Source of the DNA: a bacterium
Lineage (GTDB): Bacteria > Ratteibacteria > UBA8468
Assembly (NCBI GenBank): GCA_030672255.1
Contig: DAOVGU010000137.1
Coordinates: 1 to 48,119, forward strand
Direction: 5' to 3'
DNA: 48,119 nucleotides
Part shown: positions 1 to 7,276 of the stretch, piece after piece
Layout of the letters: every line of letters starts with the position of its first letter
How positions within the stretch are numbered: position 1 is the first letter of the stretch
Notes under the pieces: generated by a model
The model's database searches: none
Told to the model about the DNA's origin: nothing
The model's input: only the letters and a program-made list of their open reading frames with translations
Program-made: the position numbers and the translations under genes

Positions 1-145
1 AACTTTTCAAACATTATTCAGTAATCAGAAGTTAACATACCCCCCCATTTTCATGGGTATTCTACCCTTCATCCCTTTGAGAAAACCTATTAGAACGCAG
101 ATATAGAGACGGTTTTCAGGAGGTTGTGGGGGAATCCTGGGTTTC

Positions 146-255
146 TGAGAGATGGCAGGATTTGAACCTGCTTTGAGCCTCCACTTGGCGGTTCTCTATC
201 CGACTCGACTCTGCACCCCGCTTCCACAGCGTTTTCACAGAACGCCACATCTCCC
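146..255 (-). tRNA. tRNA-Sec-like element (selC-like, atypical or decayed)
   Basis: Read on the minus strand, GGGAGATG (255-248) pairs with CATCTCTC (154-147) to give an 8-bp acceptor stem with one G-U pair. It abuts a 5-bp T stem (GCAGG/CCTGC) with a TTCAAAT loop. A single base separates the acceptor from a 6-bp D stem (GGCGTT/AACGCT) with a 7-nt loop. The 8+5 helix and the 6-bp D stem are hallmarks of bacterial selenocysteine tRNA. Against this, the 56 nt between D and T arms are longer than usual, I find no UCA anticodon in a 7-nt loop, the long-arm pairing is imperfect, and no CCA is encoded. It may be a decayed selC, a recoded SelC-like tRNA, or a tRNA-derived repeat. Confidence 0.45.
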
Positions 256-309
256 AGTTTTAATCTCTTCTGCATCTCTTCCCGCACCAACTACATCTGT
301 ATTTATTGC

Positions 310-592
310 CTATAAAAATTAGCGAGGCCAAAAGCCTCGCACTACATTTAATCTTGTCATTCCTGTGGAAACAGGAATCTATGGATTCCCGCTTACTGAC
401 TGCGGGAATGACAGAGTAGTGTGAACTTGTAGCAAATGTCGCCCCTACAATTTTGAAATTCCATACAATAAATCAAGCCGCTACAATTACTACTGTCGAG
501 CAATCTCGACGACTACAGAAGCAGAGTAAACTCTGCCACTACAATTAGATTCCTGTTTTCACAGGAATGACACGGGATTCACTACAGTGGCT
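310..592. repeat. Intergenic repeat cluster
   Basis: No gene is visible here. It contains a hairpin made of GCGAGG and CCTCGC arms (322-340) and a TGTCATTCC-bounded palindromic repeat (about 355-412). Short GTAGTGG/CTACAAT-type repeats and a second TTCCTGT..ACAGGAATGACA hairpin follow just before the hps gene end. The motif TTGAAATTCCATACAATAAAT (453-473) recurs inverted near 7689 and again near 24412. Confidence 0.7.
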
Positions 593-1879
593 TTATTTTT
601 TCTCCCACTTCAGGAGTTCGGTAATTTTACTGAGGGTGCTGCCATCTCTGATTTCTTTGCGTAGCCGATTCTCCTTCTCTAAGACATCCATTGCCCGATT
701 TGTTATCTCGGCAATCTCCTTCTGAGAAATTACCACTACCCCATCATCATCTCCCACAACCCAATCTCCCGGGAAAACCCTTCTCCCTCCAACATTAACC
801 GGAACGTTCAATTCACCAAAACCTTTTGGCTCTCCAGCTGCCGGAGTAACAATTCTCGCAAAGGCGGGAAATTTTAGCTTCCTTATTTCTCCTACATCGC
901 GAATTGCCCCGTCAATCACCACCCCGGCAATCTTTTTTGCTAAACAACTATTTGTAGCCAATTCTCCCCAGACCGCGGGACCAACCCCTCCGGCATCAAT
1001 AACAATCACCTCTCCCTTTTTTGCGGCATCAACCGCCTCTACCGGTTTTGCCCAATCCCCGGGATAGGTTCTTACCGTAAAGGCTTTCCCCACCATTTTG
1101 ATTCCTTGTAAAAGAGGAGAGATTTCTTTTAGGTCTCCCTGCCGATGCAGAGCATCGGAGATATTGGCGGTAGAGACTAAAAGTAATATTTCTTTAACAT
1201 TTTCCTCGCTGACCCTTTTGTAGAGTTTGGTTTTAATTTTTTTCTTGGTTTGCATTGCCTTTTTTATTATCCGGGTGGCTTCTCTGGCGTCGGCTGCTTT
1301 GGTAATCGCTCCGCCAACAATGATAATGTCGGCTCCGACATTGAGCGCATCAACTACGTTCTCGGAATTAATTCCCCCGGCTACGGCAACAGGAAGATTC
1401 GTTCCTTCAGACAGTTTTTTTACCGCTTCAAGAGATATTTTTCCTTCCATCTGCTCGTCAATACTGATATGGATTCCGAGATAGTCAGCACCAAATTTTT
1501 CCACCTCTTTTGCCCGCTTCAAGATGGAGGAAACCCCGAGCAAATCCACCATAATTTTGGCGCCATAATTCCTACCGGCGCGAACAGCATCCTTAATTGT
1601 GCTATCTGAAGCAGCCCCCATAACACAAATGATATCTGCTCCGGCCTTTGCCGCCATTTCCACCTCGGTTCTTCCCACATCCATTGTCTTCATATCGGCA
1701 ACAGTCATATGTTTAGGAAATTTTTTCCTTACTTCCCTGACCGCATCCAGGCCGATACTCTTAATCAGAGGAGTGCCAACCTCAATCCAGTCTGCTCCTC
1801 CAGTAACTACTTCCCCGGCTACTTTGAGGGCGCGGGGTAAATCAACAAAATCCAGTGCTACCTGAAGAATTGGTTTCAT
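593..1879 (-). CDS. Bifunctional 3-hexulose-6-phosphate synthase / RraA-family protein
   Basis: The 428-aa protein has two domains. Residues 1 to about 212 form an OMP-decarboxylase-like TIM barrel of the hexulose-6-phosphate synthase family, with the signature DMKTMD at 62-67 and a phosphate-binding VAVAGGI...IIIVGGAI end. Residues from about 225 are an RraA-like domain (VIDGAIRDV, GDWVVGDDDGVV). HPS condenses formaldehyde with ribulose 5-phosphate; in organisms without a full pentose phosphate pathway it runs in reverse to make pentoses. RraA-family domains include RNase E inhibitors and class II aldolases, so the role of the second domain is open. HPS-RraA fusions are best known in archaea and some deep-branching bacteria. 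The start follows a large palindromic element directly (pattern CCGAACATA-2 nt-ATG) and has no Shine-Dalgarno. Confidence 0.88.
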   Translation of the reverse strand: MKPILQVALDFVDLPRALKVAGEVVTGGADWIEVGTPLIKSIGLDAVREVRKKFPKHMTVADMKTMDVGRTEVEMAAKAGADIICVMGAASDSTIKDAVRAGRNYGAKIMVDLLGVSSILKRAKEVEKFGADYLGIHISIDEQMEGKISLEAVKKLSEGTNLPVAVAGGINSENVVDALNVGADIIIVGGAITKAADAREATRIIKKAMQTKKKIKTKLYKRVSEENVKEILLLVSTANISDALHRQGDLKEISPLLQGIKMVGKAFTVRTYPGDWAKPVEAVDAAKKGEVIVIDAGGVGPAVWGELATNSCLAKKIAGVVIDGAIRDVGEIRKLKFPAFARIVTPAAGEPKGFGELNVPVNVGGRRVFPGDWVVGDDDGVVVISQKEIAEITNRAMDVLEKENRLRKEIRDGSTLSKITELLKWEKK

Positions 1880-2142
1880 AATATGTTCGGACTATCTTCT
1901 TCAGCGGCACGTTTGTCAGGTCTCGCACCGATGGTGCTCGGTCAGGGTGCTCACATCTCGCACCCAATGCTGTCTCGTGCTCGTTATTCCTCGCACAGCA
2001 TTCCCAGCGAGTCTTTATCTTTTATGTTCTCCCCTCTGGGGAGATACAGAGGGGCGTGAGTTGCTAACAAGGCCGCTACAGAAATAGTCCTCACATTAGT
2101 GTTTATAATAAAAGCAAGGAAATTTTCCAAGCCTTTTAGGTA
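1880..2142 (-). repeat. Palindromic leader element, copy A (before hps-rraA)
   Basis: On the minus strand it runs from GGCTTGGAAAATTTCC to CCGAACATA two bases before the hps ATG. It shares modules with the copies before mlaD, mlaF and rplI: CACTAATG-GAGGACTATTTCTG, GTAGCGGCCTTGTTAGC, GGGGAGAACAT, GGTGCGAGATGTGAGCACC and GTGCCGC-GAAGAA. A 62-aa open frame inside (2172-1984) is repeat translation, not a gene. A possible minus-strand -10 (TATAAT, 2148-2143) lies just upstream, so here the element would be the 5' UTR. Confidence 0.7.
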
Positions 2143-2221
2143 ATTATACCATATCTTCTCTCTGTTTGCCATTCTCTCTTTGGTATGATAAGATAATTAT
2201 AAACAGGGGGGGTGAAAGATA

Positions 2222-2572
2222 ATGAAGGAGATAACGCATCTCTTCCAGGCAACAAATTCAAAGATGATTAAAGGTATTTTGGATTCCGGGGGAGTAGTCA
2301 TCGGCGCAAAAGCAGAAGGTTTTACCGGCGTGCTTTTAGAGGATACGGAGTTTGCTGCTGAACTCCAGAGAAAGGTGGAAGCCACCGGCGCAAAAGGGTT
2401 TATTTCTACCGACGAACTTCCCAAATACGGGATTTCCCGGGATGACAAAAGCATCATTGAGAAGGAGTTTGAGGCAGGAGAGAAGGATACAATAATCTTT
2501 GTTGCGGCGCCAAAAGAGGAAGCAACCAAAGCAATGGAGGTTATTGAGGCAGAGGTGGAAAAGAAAAAATAG
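2222..2572 (+). CDS. Free-standing GAD-domain protein (GatE-like)
   Basis: This 116-aa protein consists almost wholly of a GAD domain. The stretches IKGILDSGGVVIGAKAEGF and GAKGFISTDELPKYGIS, plus the closing AGEKDTIIFVAA, match the GAD insert of archaeal GatE, where the equivalent HTDELPAYGIT lies between catalytic regions of the tRNA-dependent amidotransferase. GAD is also an insert in bacterial aspartyl-tRNA synthetase. No kinase or amidase part is present. A stand-alone domain could be a tRNA- or ligand-binding regulator; the function is unknown. A strong G-rich Shine-Dalgarno (GGGGGGG, about 2205-2212) precedes the ATG. The family call rests on motif recall rather than a search. Confidence 0.75.
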   Translation: MKEITHLFQATNSKMIKGILDSGGVVIGAKAEGFTGVLLEDTEFAAELQRKVEATGAKGFISTDELPKYGISRDDKSIIEKEFEAGEKDTIIFVAAPKEEATKAMEVIEAEVEKKK

Positions 2573-2618
2573 ACCGAAACCACAGATTACACTGATTGAC
2601 ACAAGATGACAGCATGGC

Positions 2619-2711
2619 TGTCATTGCGACCACGAGCGAAGCGTGGTGGGTGGCAATCCCTTACTTCTTTGAGATTGCTTCCCCTTCGTTTCACTCAGGG
2701 TCGCAATGACA
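2619..2711. repeat. TCATTGCGA..TCGCAATGACA interspersed repeat
   Basis: Copy of the dispersed inverted repeat with TGTCATTGCG and CGCAATGACA ends and internal GGCAATCCCT...TCTTTGAGATTGCTTC. It separates the GAD-domain gene from the MEMO gene. Open frames across it, on either strand, are translation of the repeat. Confidence 0.85.
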
Positions 2712-2753
2712 TTTCTGTGGGAATCTGGGAAATCTTGTGGTTAGAAAATTTAA

Positions 2754-3608
2754 ATGGGAAATTTGGTCAGAGAACCGGTGGTGGCGGGGCAGTTTTATCC
2801 CGCAGAGCCCGAGCAGCTGAGAAAAGCTCTTTCCTCCTATCTGGAGAGGAACTTACACCCCCACCTACCTCCTCCCCCCTTGAGGGGGAGGATAAAGGAG
2901 GGGGGAGGGGCAAAAGGAATTATTGTTCCCCATGCCGGTTATATTTACTCCGGACCGGTTGCCGGAGCAGTTTACTCCAGAATCATTCTGCCGGAGACAA
3001 TCATTCTTCTCGGGCCAAACCATACCGGGGTGGGCAAACCATTTTCTCTAATGAGGGAAGGAATCTGGAATACACCCCTCGGTAAGGTAGAGATATAAAC
3101 CTCAGTGGCTGAGGAAATTTTGAAGGATTCCCATTATCTTGAAGAGGATTTTCTGGCACATCAAGATGAGCATTCCTTAGAGGTGCAAATCCCTTTCCTC
3201 CAGGTTCTCTCTTCAGAATTTAAGATTATTCCCATTATCATCTCAGGAGGAGATGGCAAAACTCTGATGGCAATCGGAGAGGAGATTGCCGGGACATTGT
3301 TGAGATTAAAGAAAAACGTTCTTCTCATTGCCAGTTCAGATATGACCCATTATGAATCAGAAAAATCAGCCCGGGAAAAGGACGATTATGCTCTGGAGGC
3401 AATCCTGAAGTTAGATGAGGAGGAGTTACTAAAAAGGGTGGCAGAAAAAAATATCTCTATCTGCGGAGTAACTCCGGTAGTGGTGATGATTACCGCAGTC
3501 AAGAGGTTAGGAGCAAAAAAGGCAGAGTTAGTAAAATATCAGACAAGTGGGGCGGTAACCGGTGATTTAACCCAGGTAGTAGGGTATGCGGGCGTGATTG
3601 TAAGATAG
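2754..3608 (+). pseudogene. MEMO-family protein, interrupted by an in-frame TAA
   Basis: The reading frame codes for an AmmeMemoRadiSam system protein B / MEMO1-like protein: REPVVAGQFYPAEPEQL at the N-terminus, VPHAGYIYSGPVAGAVY, LLGPNHTG and HQDEHSLEVQIPFLQ later on. TAA at 3096-3098 interrupts it after GKVEI; the same frame resumes with TSVAEEILKDSHYLEEDF. A single base change (TAA to GAA or AAA) would restore about 284 codons, so it is a recent nonsense mutation, a sequencing error, or a readthrough site. Family members are usually 260-290 aa. A C-rich/G-rich palindromic repeat (about 2854-2920) is inserted in frame, adding HLPPPPLRGRIKEGGG before the conserved HAGY motif. No clear ribosome-binding site precedes the start. 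Confidence 0.8.
2854..2920. repeat. C-rich palindromic insert inside the MEMO gene
   Basis: CCCCCACCTACCTCC, then CCCCTTGAGGGGGAGGA, then a G-rich tail. It is nearly the same as the intergenic copy at 24359-24409. Translation through it is the low-complexity HLPPPPLRGRIKEGGG, absent from usual MEMO proteins. Confidence 0.85.
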
Positions 3609-3720
3609 GCAAGGAGGTTTACTTCAGCGGCACGCTCGCAGAGATGCTCGCTATGAGATGCCTCCTCTATCCTGGCTTCATACGGCATCTAATGCACGCT
3701 TAAAGTAAACCTCCTTGCCT
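3607..3720. repeat. Long hairpin with perfect 18-bp arms between MEMO and PiT
   Basis: AGGCAAGGAGGTTTACTT (3607-3624) is the exact inverse of 3703-3720. The interior carries CAGCGGCACGC and GAGATGCTCGCTATGAGATGC, modules related to the palindromic leader elements. It begins inside the last bases of the MEMO gene and ends 16 bases before the PiT start. It could act as a terminator or mRNA-stability hairpin. Confidence 0.8.
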
Positions 3721-3736
3721 CGGTGTTAAAATATCA

Positions 3737-4699
3737 ATGCTAATCGTCATTCTCCTTCTTGCTCTCTATATTGGTTGGAACATTGGTGCCAATGATGCCG
3801 CCAATTGTGTCGGAGCGGATGTTGGCTCCGGCAAGATGAGCCTGAAGGAAGGCATCATCATCACCAGCGTTTTCAGCCTTTTAGGTGCTTTTCTCCTCGG
3901 CTCTCATGTTACCAAGACAATCGGCAAGGGAATTGTACCTCTGCATAAGTTAGACCCATCCCTTGCGCTTCTTGTTGCTCTTGCTGCTATTTTTGCGGCT
4001 GCTCTCTCGATTACCGTTGCTACCTATAAAAAACTGCCTGTTTCCACCTCCCATGCCATTGTTGGTTCAGTAGCCGGAGCAGGCCTTGCTCTTGGGGCGC
4101 CGGTAATCTGGAGCAAATTAACTGATATCTTTCTCTGCTGGCTCTTAACACCTTTAAGTGCAGGTCTCCTTAGTTATTTTCTCTATTTTTTTGCCAAAAG
4201 GCTTTTTCCAAAAATAGTTCCCGCTCACTGGCAGGAGCGGTTTTTGAGAGGATTGATCCTTTTGACGAGTGCCTATATGGCATTTATTTGGGGAGCGAAT
4301 GATGTGGCTAATGCCAGTGGTCTTCTTGTAGGCATCGGAAAAATAGATTTTTTTCCCGCAGCCATTATCTGTTCTGCGGCGATCATTATCGGTATCTGCA
4401 CCTGGGGGTATAAGGTTATTGAGACAGTTGGCTTCAGGATTACCCATCTTGCTCCTTTGATGACTGTTGTTGTAGAGATTGCGGCGGCAATCAATATTAA
4501 TCTTTTTACTCTTTTTGGCATTCCAGTCTCCACATCCCATTCCATTATTGGTGCAGTAGTTGGAGTGAGTCTAATTGAAGGGATAAAGACGGTGAATAAA
4601 AGAATCGTCAGGGATATAGTCATCGCCTGGTTGGCTACACCCTTAATTGCGGGACTATTTGCCTTTTTTATTTTGAAAACAGTGTTGCTGTTTAAATAA
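3737..4699 (+). CDS. PiT-family inorganic phosphate transporter
   Basis: This 320-aa membrane protein imports phosphate with a cation (H+ or Na+) through the inner membrane. It shows the internal duplication of the family: GWNIGANDAANCVGADVG at residues 13-30 and again FIWGANDVANASGLLVG in the second half, each followed by a PVSTSHAIVG / PVSTSHSIIG motif. About ten hydrophobic segments are visible. It is at the short end of the family, as in other compact bacterial and archaeal PiT proteins. The DUF47 protein downstream is its usual partner. No clear Shine-Dalgarno is visible before the ATG. Confidence 0.93.
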   Translation: MLIVILLLALYIGWNIGANDAANCVGADVGSGKMSLKEGIIITSVFSLLGAFLLGSHVTKTIGKGIVPLHKLDPSLALLVALAAIFAAALSITVATYKKLPVSTSHAIVGSVAGAGLALGAPVIWSKLTDIFLCWLLTPLSAGLLSYFLYFFAKRLFPKIVPAHWQERFLRGLILLTSAYMAFIWGANDVANASGLLVGIGKIDFFPAAIICSAAIIIGICTWGYKVIETVGFRITHLAPLMTVVVEIAAAININLFTLFGIPVSTSHSIIGAVVGVSLIEGIKTVNKRIVRDIVIAWLATPLIAGLFAFFILKTVLLFK

Positions 4700-4745
4700 A
4701 ATGTAACCACGAATGAACACGAATAAAACAATTCAGGAAGATGTA

Positions 4746-4900
4746 GTCATTGCGAGCGTGAGCGAAGCAATCCGACGGAGTCGTTGCGAGGAGTGAAACG
4801 ACGAAGCAATCTCAAAGAAGCGAGGGATTGCCACACTCACTTTGTTCGCTCGCAATGACAAGATGAGATTGCCACGTCGCTAATGCTCCTCGCAATGACA
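4746..4900. repeat. TCATTGCGAG..CGCAATGACA repeat (empty-site copy)
   Basis: Nested hairpin repeat between the PiT and DUF47 genes. It lies inside an outer inverted repeat (AACCACGAATGAACACGAAT at 4704-4723; TATTCGTGTGTATTCGTGG at 4915-4933). At the centre it reads CACACTCACTTTGTTCGCTCG. The homologous repeat at 5643-5815 has the palindrome CCCCGTATTTAATACGGGG in place of the ACT. Confidence 0.9.
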
Positions 4901-4961
4901 CCTTGTGTCAGTTTCTATTCGTGTGTATTCGTGGATAAATAAAAAGCGAAGGGGGGGAATT

Positions 4962-5630
4962 ATGAGAAAAAGTAGAAATATCTTTGCCTGGTTAGGAATG
5001 AAGGAGGAGAAAGCGGTTCTGGAACATAGCCGGCAGCATATTGCCAAGGTCCTGGTTACTGTGGAGAGGTTAAATGATGCTCTTTGCGCTCTAGAAAAGG
5101 GAGATATCCCCGGGAGGGATAAAGCGATTGAGGAGTTAAAAGTTGCCGAACATGAAGGGGATGATCTCAGAAGGGAAATGATGAAGAGCCTTTCCGAGGG
5201 GTTGCTTCTTCCTCTGGATAGAGGGGACCTGATGCATTTTGTCAAGAGATTGGATAGTATCGCCGATTGGGCAAAGGGTGCGGCGAGGCTTTTAGAATTC
5301 TGCAAGAGCGACCTGCCGTCCCAGCTCCTTAAAGGGCTGCGCGAGAATAGTGATTTTATAGTTGAGGAGGCAGAAAAGTTGAATGAGGCAACAGAGTCCT
5401 TAATTCGCAATGACTCAGAAAAGGCTCTTTCCGATTGTTCTTCAGTGGAGGAGCTAGAGGAAAAAGCGGATGATAAGAAGAGAGAACTTTTGGGGATTCT
5501 TCTTGCTACTGATTTAGCGGCTCCTCAACTACTTCTTCTCTTTCAGGTTATTGAGGCGGTGGAGAATGTTAGTGATCGGATTGAGGATGCGGCAGACCTT
5601 ATCAGAATTCTGGCAGTAAAGTCAAAATAA
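4962..5630 (+). CDS. DUF47 / PhoU-like phosphate transport accessory protein
   Basis: The 222-aa all-helical protein belongs to the DUF47 (TIGR00153) family, related to PhoU. Such proteins are commonly encoded beside PiT transporters and are thought to modulate them through metal-binding helical bundles. E/D-rich helical motifs are visible (AEHEGDDLRREM, EELEEKADDKKREL, IEAVENVSDRIEDAADL). I place the start at 4962, behind a GGGGGGG Shine-Dalgarno at 4951-4957. The longer frame from 4905 begins inside a repeat and would add 19 unlikely residues. Only a repeat separates it from the PiT gene, so co-transcription is likely. Confidence 0.88.
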   Translation: MRKSRNIFAWLGMKEEKAVLEHSRQHIAKVLVTVERLNDALCALEKGDIPGRDKAIEELKVAEHEGDDLRREMMKSLSEGLLLPLDRGDLMHFVKRLDSIADWAKGAARLLEFCKSDLPSQLLKGLRENSDFIVEEAEKLNEATESLIRNDSEKALSDCSSVEELEEKADDKKRELLGILLATDLAAPQLLLLFQVIEAVENVSDRIEDAADLIRILAVKSK

Positions 5631-5642
5631 GATTGCAACCGC

Positions 5643-5815
5643 GTCATTGCGAGCCTGAAGGCGAAGCAATCCGACGGAGTCGTTGCGAGGAGTGAAACGA
5701 CGAAGCAATCTCAAAGAAGCGAGGGATTGCCACACTCCCCCGTATTTAATACGGGGTTGTTCGCTCGCAATGACAAGATGAGATTGCCACGTCGCTAACG
5801 CTCCTCGCAATGACA
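5643..5815. repeat. TCATTGCGAG..CGCAATGACA repeat with inserted palindrome
   Basis: Near-identical to the repeat at 4746-4900, but at 5738-5756 it carries CCCCGTATTTAATACGGGG where the other copy has ACT. Open frames across it are repeat translation. Confidence 0.9.
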
Positions 5816-5831
5816 TCTGTGGTTAGTTTTT

Positions 5832-6572
5832 ATGAATCAAAGGGAATTAAAGAAACTTCTTCTCAATCTCCAGAAGGGAAAAATTTCTTTAAAGGAGGCT
5901 GTTGCTCGGTTAAAGAATTTCCCCTATCTTGAGCTTGGTTTCGCTAAAGTTGACACCCATCGATCCTTGCGCCAGGGCTTTCCTGAGGTAATCTTTGGAA
6001 AAGGAAAGACAATTGAGCAATTGACGGCGATTATAGAAAAAATAAATGGGATGGAGGAAAACTTTCTGGTAACCAAGTTGGCTCCCCAGGTAGCAAAGAA
6101 AATTTTAAAGGATTTCCCTCATCTCTGTTATTTCCGAGAGGCTCAGATTCTGACCAAGAAAATCCCAAAGAAAAAGGAAGGCTCTATTGTTGTCCTTTCT
6201 GCGGGAACCTCCGATATCCCAATAGCTGAGGAGGCAGTGGTAACCGCCGAAGTCTTAGGAAATAAAGTTGTGAAAATCTACGATGTTGGGGTGGCGGGAA
6301 TCCACCGCCTCTTTAATCATTTAAATCTCATTCAGAAAGCAAAGGTACTGATCGTGGTCGCCGGGATGGAGGGAGCTCTTCCGGCGGTGGTGGGAGGGTT
6401 GGTAAGCCATCCGGTTATTGCTTTACCAACCTCGGTGGGCTATGGCGCCAGTCTGAAAGGAATTTCCGCCTTCTTAACGATGCTTAATTCCTGCTCGCCC
6501 AATGTTGCTACCGTCAATATTGATAATGGCTTTGGTGCCGGTTATCTCGCCAGCCTGATTAACCAAGGATAA
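5832..6572 (+). CDS. larB: Nickel-pincer cofactor biosynthesis protein LarB
   Basis: The 246-aa protein has the PurE/AIR-carboxylase-like C-terminal domain of LarB: VLSAGTSDIPIAEEAVVTAEVLG, YDVGVAGIHRL, GMEGALPAVVGGLV, PVIALPTSVGYGA. The N-terminal region has LELGFAKVDTHR and GFPEVIFGKGKT, both typical of LarB. LarB carboxylates the pyridinium ring of nicotinic acid adenine dinucleotide and cleaves it to the biscarboxylated mononucleotide, the first step toward the nickel-pincer nucleotide of lactate racemase-type enzymes. No larC, larE or larA is in the window. The start lies just after a repeat and no good ribosome-binding site is visible. Confidence 0.88.
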   Translation: MNQRELKKLLLNLQKGKISLKEAVARLKNFPYLELGFAKVDTHRSLRQGFPEVIFGKGKTIEQLTAIIEKINGMEENFLVTKLAPQVAKKILKDFPHLCYFREAQILTKKIPKKKEGSIVVLSAGTSDIPIAEEAVVTAEVLGNKVVKIYDVGVAGIHRLFNHLNLIQKAKVLIVVAGMEGALPAVVGGLVSHPVIALPTSVGYGASLKGISAFLTMLNSCSPNVATVNIDNGFGAGYLASLINQG

Positions 6573-6627
6573 CCGAAGAGATAGGAAATGTAAAAGATGA
6601 GATACATCGGTAACACTTTTTCAGAAT

Positions 6628-6663
6628 TTGACAAAAAAGAAATAATTATGATACAGTATCATA
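6628..6663 (+). promoter_or_regulatory. vapBC promoter and palindromic operator
   Basis: A consensus -35 TTGACA lies at 6628-6633. A perfect 8+1+8 palindrome, TATGATACAGTATCATA (6647-6663), covers the -10 region (TACAGT at 6652-6657 with an 18-bp spacer). It lies just upstream of the Shine-Dalgarno AGGAGGGG. A ribbon-helix-helix antitoxin dimer binding here would block the promoter, the usual autoregulation of such modules. Confidence 0.75.
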
Positions 6664-6678
6664 CAAAAGGAGGGGAAA

Positions 6679-6918
6679 ATGCCGAGGGAAAGTATTTATC
6701 TCCCTGAAGAGTTGGCAAAGGGAGTAGAGTTAAAAGCCAAAGAAGAAAGAATACCTTTTTCAAGAGTGGTCCAAAAGGCAATAGCCAGATTTTTAGAAAA
6801 AGATAAAACGGAGAAGGCAAAAACCGATATTCTTTTCATCCTTTCTAAAAAAGCTTTAGGAATGTCATGGAAAGAATTGCATAAAGAAAGGACAAAATCT
6901 GATGTTGACCGGGATTGA
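6679..6918 (+). CDS. Ribbon-helix-helix antitoxin (VapB/CopG type)
   Basis: The 79-aa protein starts with PRESIYLPEELAKGVELKAKEERIPFSRVVQKAIARFLEK, the strand-helix-helix fold of CopG/MetJ-type repressors (SIYLPEEL is the DNA-contacting strand). The C-terminal part (DILFILSKKALGMSWKELHKER) would wrap the toxin. A strong Shine-Dalgarno (AGGAGGGG) precedes the ATG. It overlaps the PIN-domain toxin gene by 17 bases, so the two are translationally coupled. Likely role: DNA-binding antitoxin that neutralises the neighbour and represses the operon through the palindrome upstream. Confidence 0.88.
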   Translation: MPRESIYLPEELAKGVELKAKEERIPFSRVVQKAIARFLEKDKTEKAKTDILFILSKKALGMSWKELHKERTKSDVDRD

Positions 6919-7276
6919 TACAGGTTTCTTCTACGCTTTAGGAGATAAGAGGGCAGAGGCATTGCAAATTTGGAAGAAGGAGCAATTAGTTGTTTCTGTT
7001 ATAACAGTATACGAATTAGAGAAAGCTTTCTTAAAAGGTGCTTTCCCAGATTGGTCAAGATTTTTGGAAAGATTAAAAGAGGCCTGCACAATTGTCCCTG
7101 TGAACTTAGAGGCATCTCTGAGAGCTTCCCACATATCCCAGGGAACAGGGATTCCTGCATTAGATGCCTTGATTCTTGCTTCCTTGTTAGAAACCGGATG
7201 CAAAAAGATTTTAACCAAGGATCCTCATTTCTTAGAATATAAGAAAAAAGGGCTAAAAATTACCATTATTAAATGA
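6902..7276 (+). CDS. PIN-domain toxin (VapC type)
   Basis: The 124-aa PIN-domain ribonuclease has the expected acidic residues: D in LTGIDTGFFYAL near the N-terminus, E in VITVYELEKAFL, D in GIPALDALILASL, and the closing KKILTKDPHFL. VapC toxins cut specific RNAs, often tRNA or rRNA, when released from the antitoxin. It starts inside the end of the antitoxin gene. No repeat disrupts it and all catalytic positions look intact, so it is probably functional. Confidence 0.88.
   Translation: MLTGIDTGFFYALGDKRAEALQIWKKEQLVVSVITVYELEKAFLKGAFPDWSRFLERLKEACTIVPVNLEASLRASHISQGTGIPALDALILASLLETGCKKILTKDPHFLEYKKKGLKITIIK

Noticed and set aside
90..290. 66-aa open frame on the minus strand
   Set aside because: It lies over the tRNA-Sec-like element; the peptide has no protein-like pattern.
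2143..2171. Firm promoter call for hps-rraA
   Set aside because: TATAAT is good on the minus strand but the -35 (TGGCAA) matches only three of six; kept as a possibility only.
1984..2172. 62-aa open frame on the minus strand
   Set aside because: It is translation of the palindromic leader element; parts recur in other copies.
2606..3085. 159-aa open frame on the plus strand
   Set aside because: Runs through a dispersed repeat and the MEMO gene in another frame.
3096..3098. Possible selenocysteine or stop reassignment in MEMO
   Set aside because: The codon is TAA, and all other genes use TAA, TAG and TGA as normal stops.
4746..5815. CRISPR-like repetition
   Set aside because: Copies are inverted hairpin repeats separated by genes, with no regular spacers.
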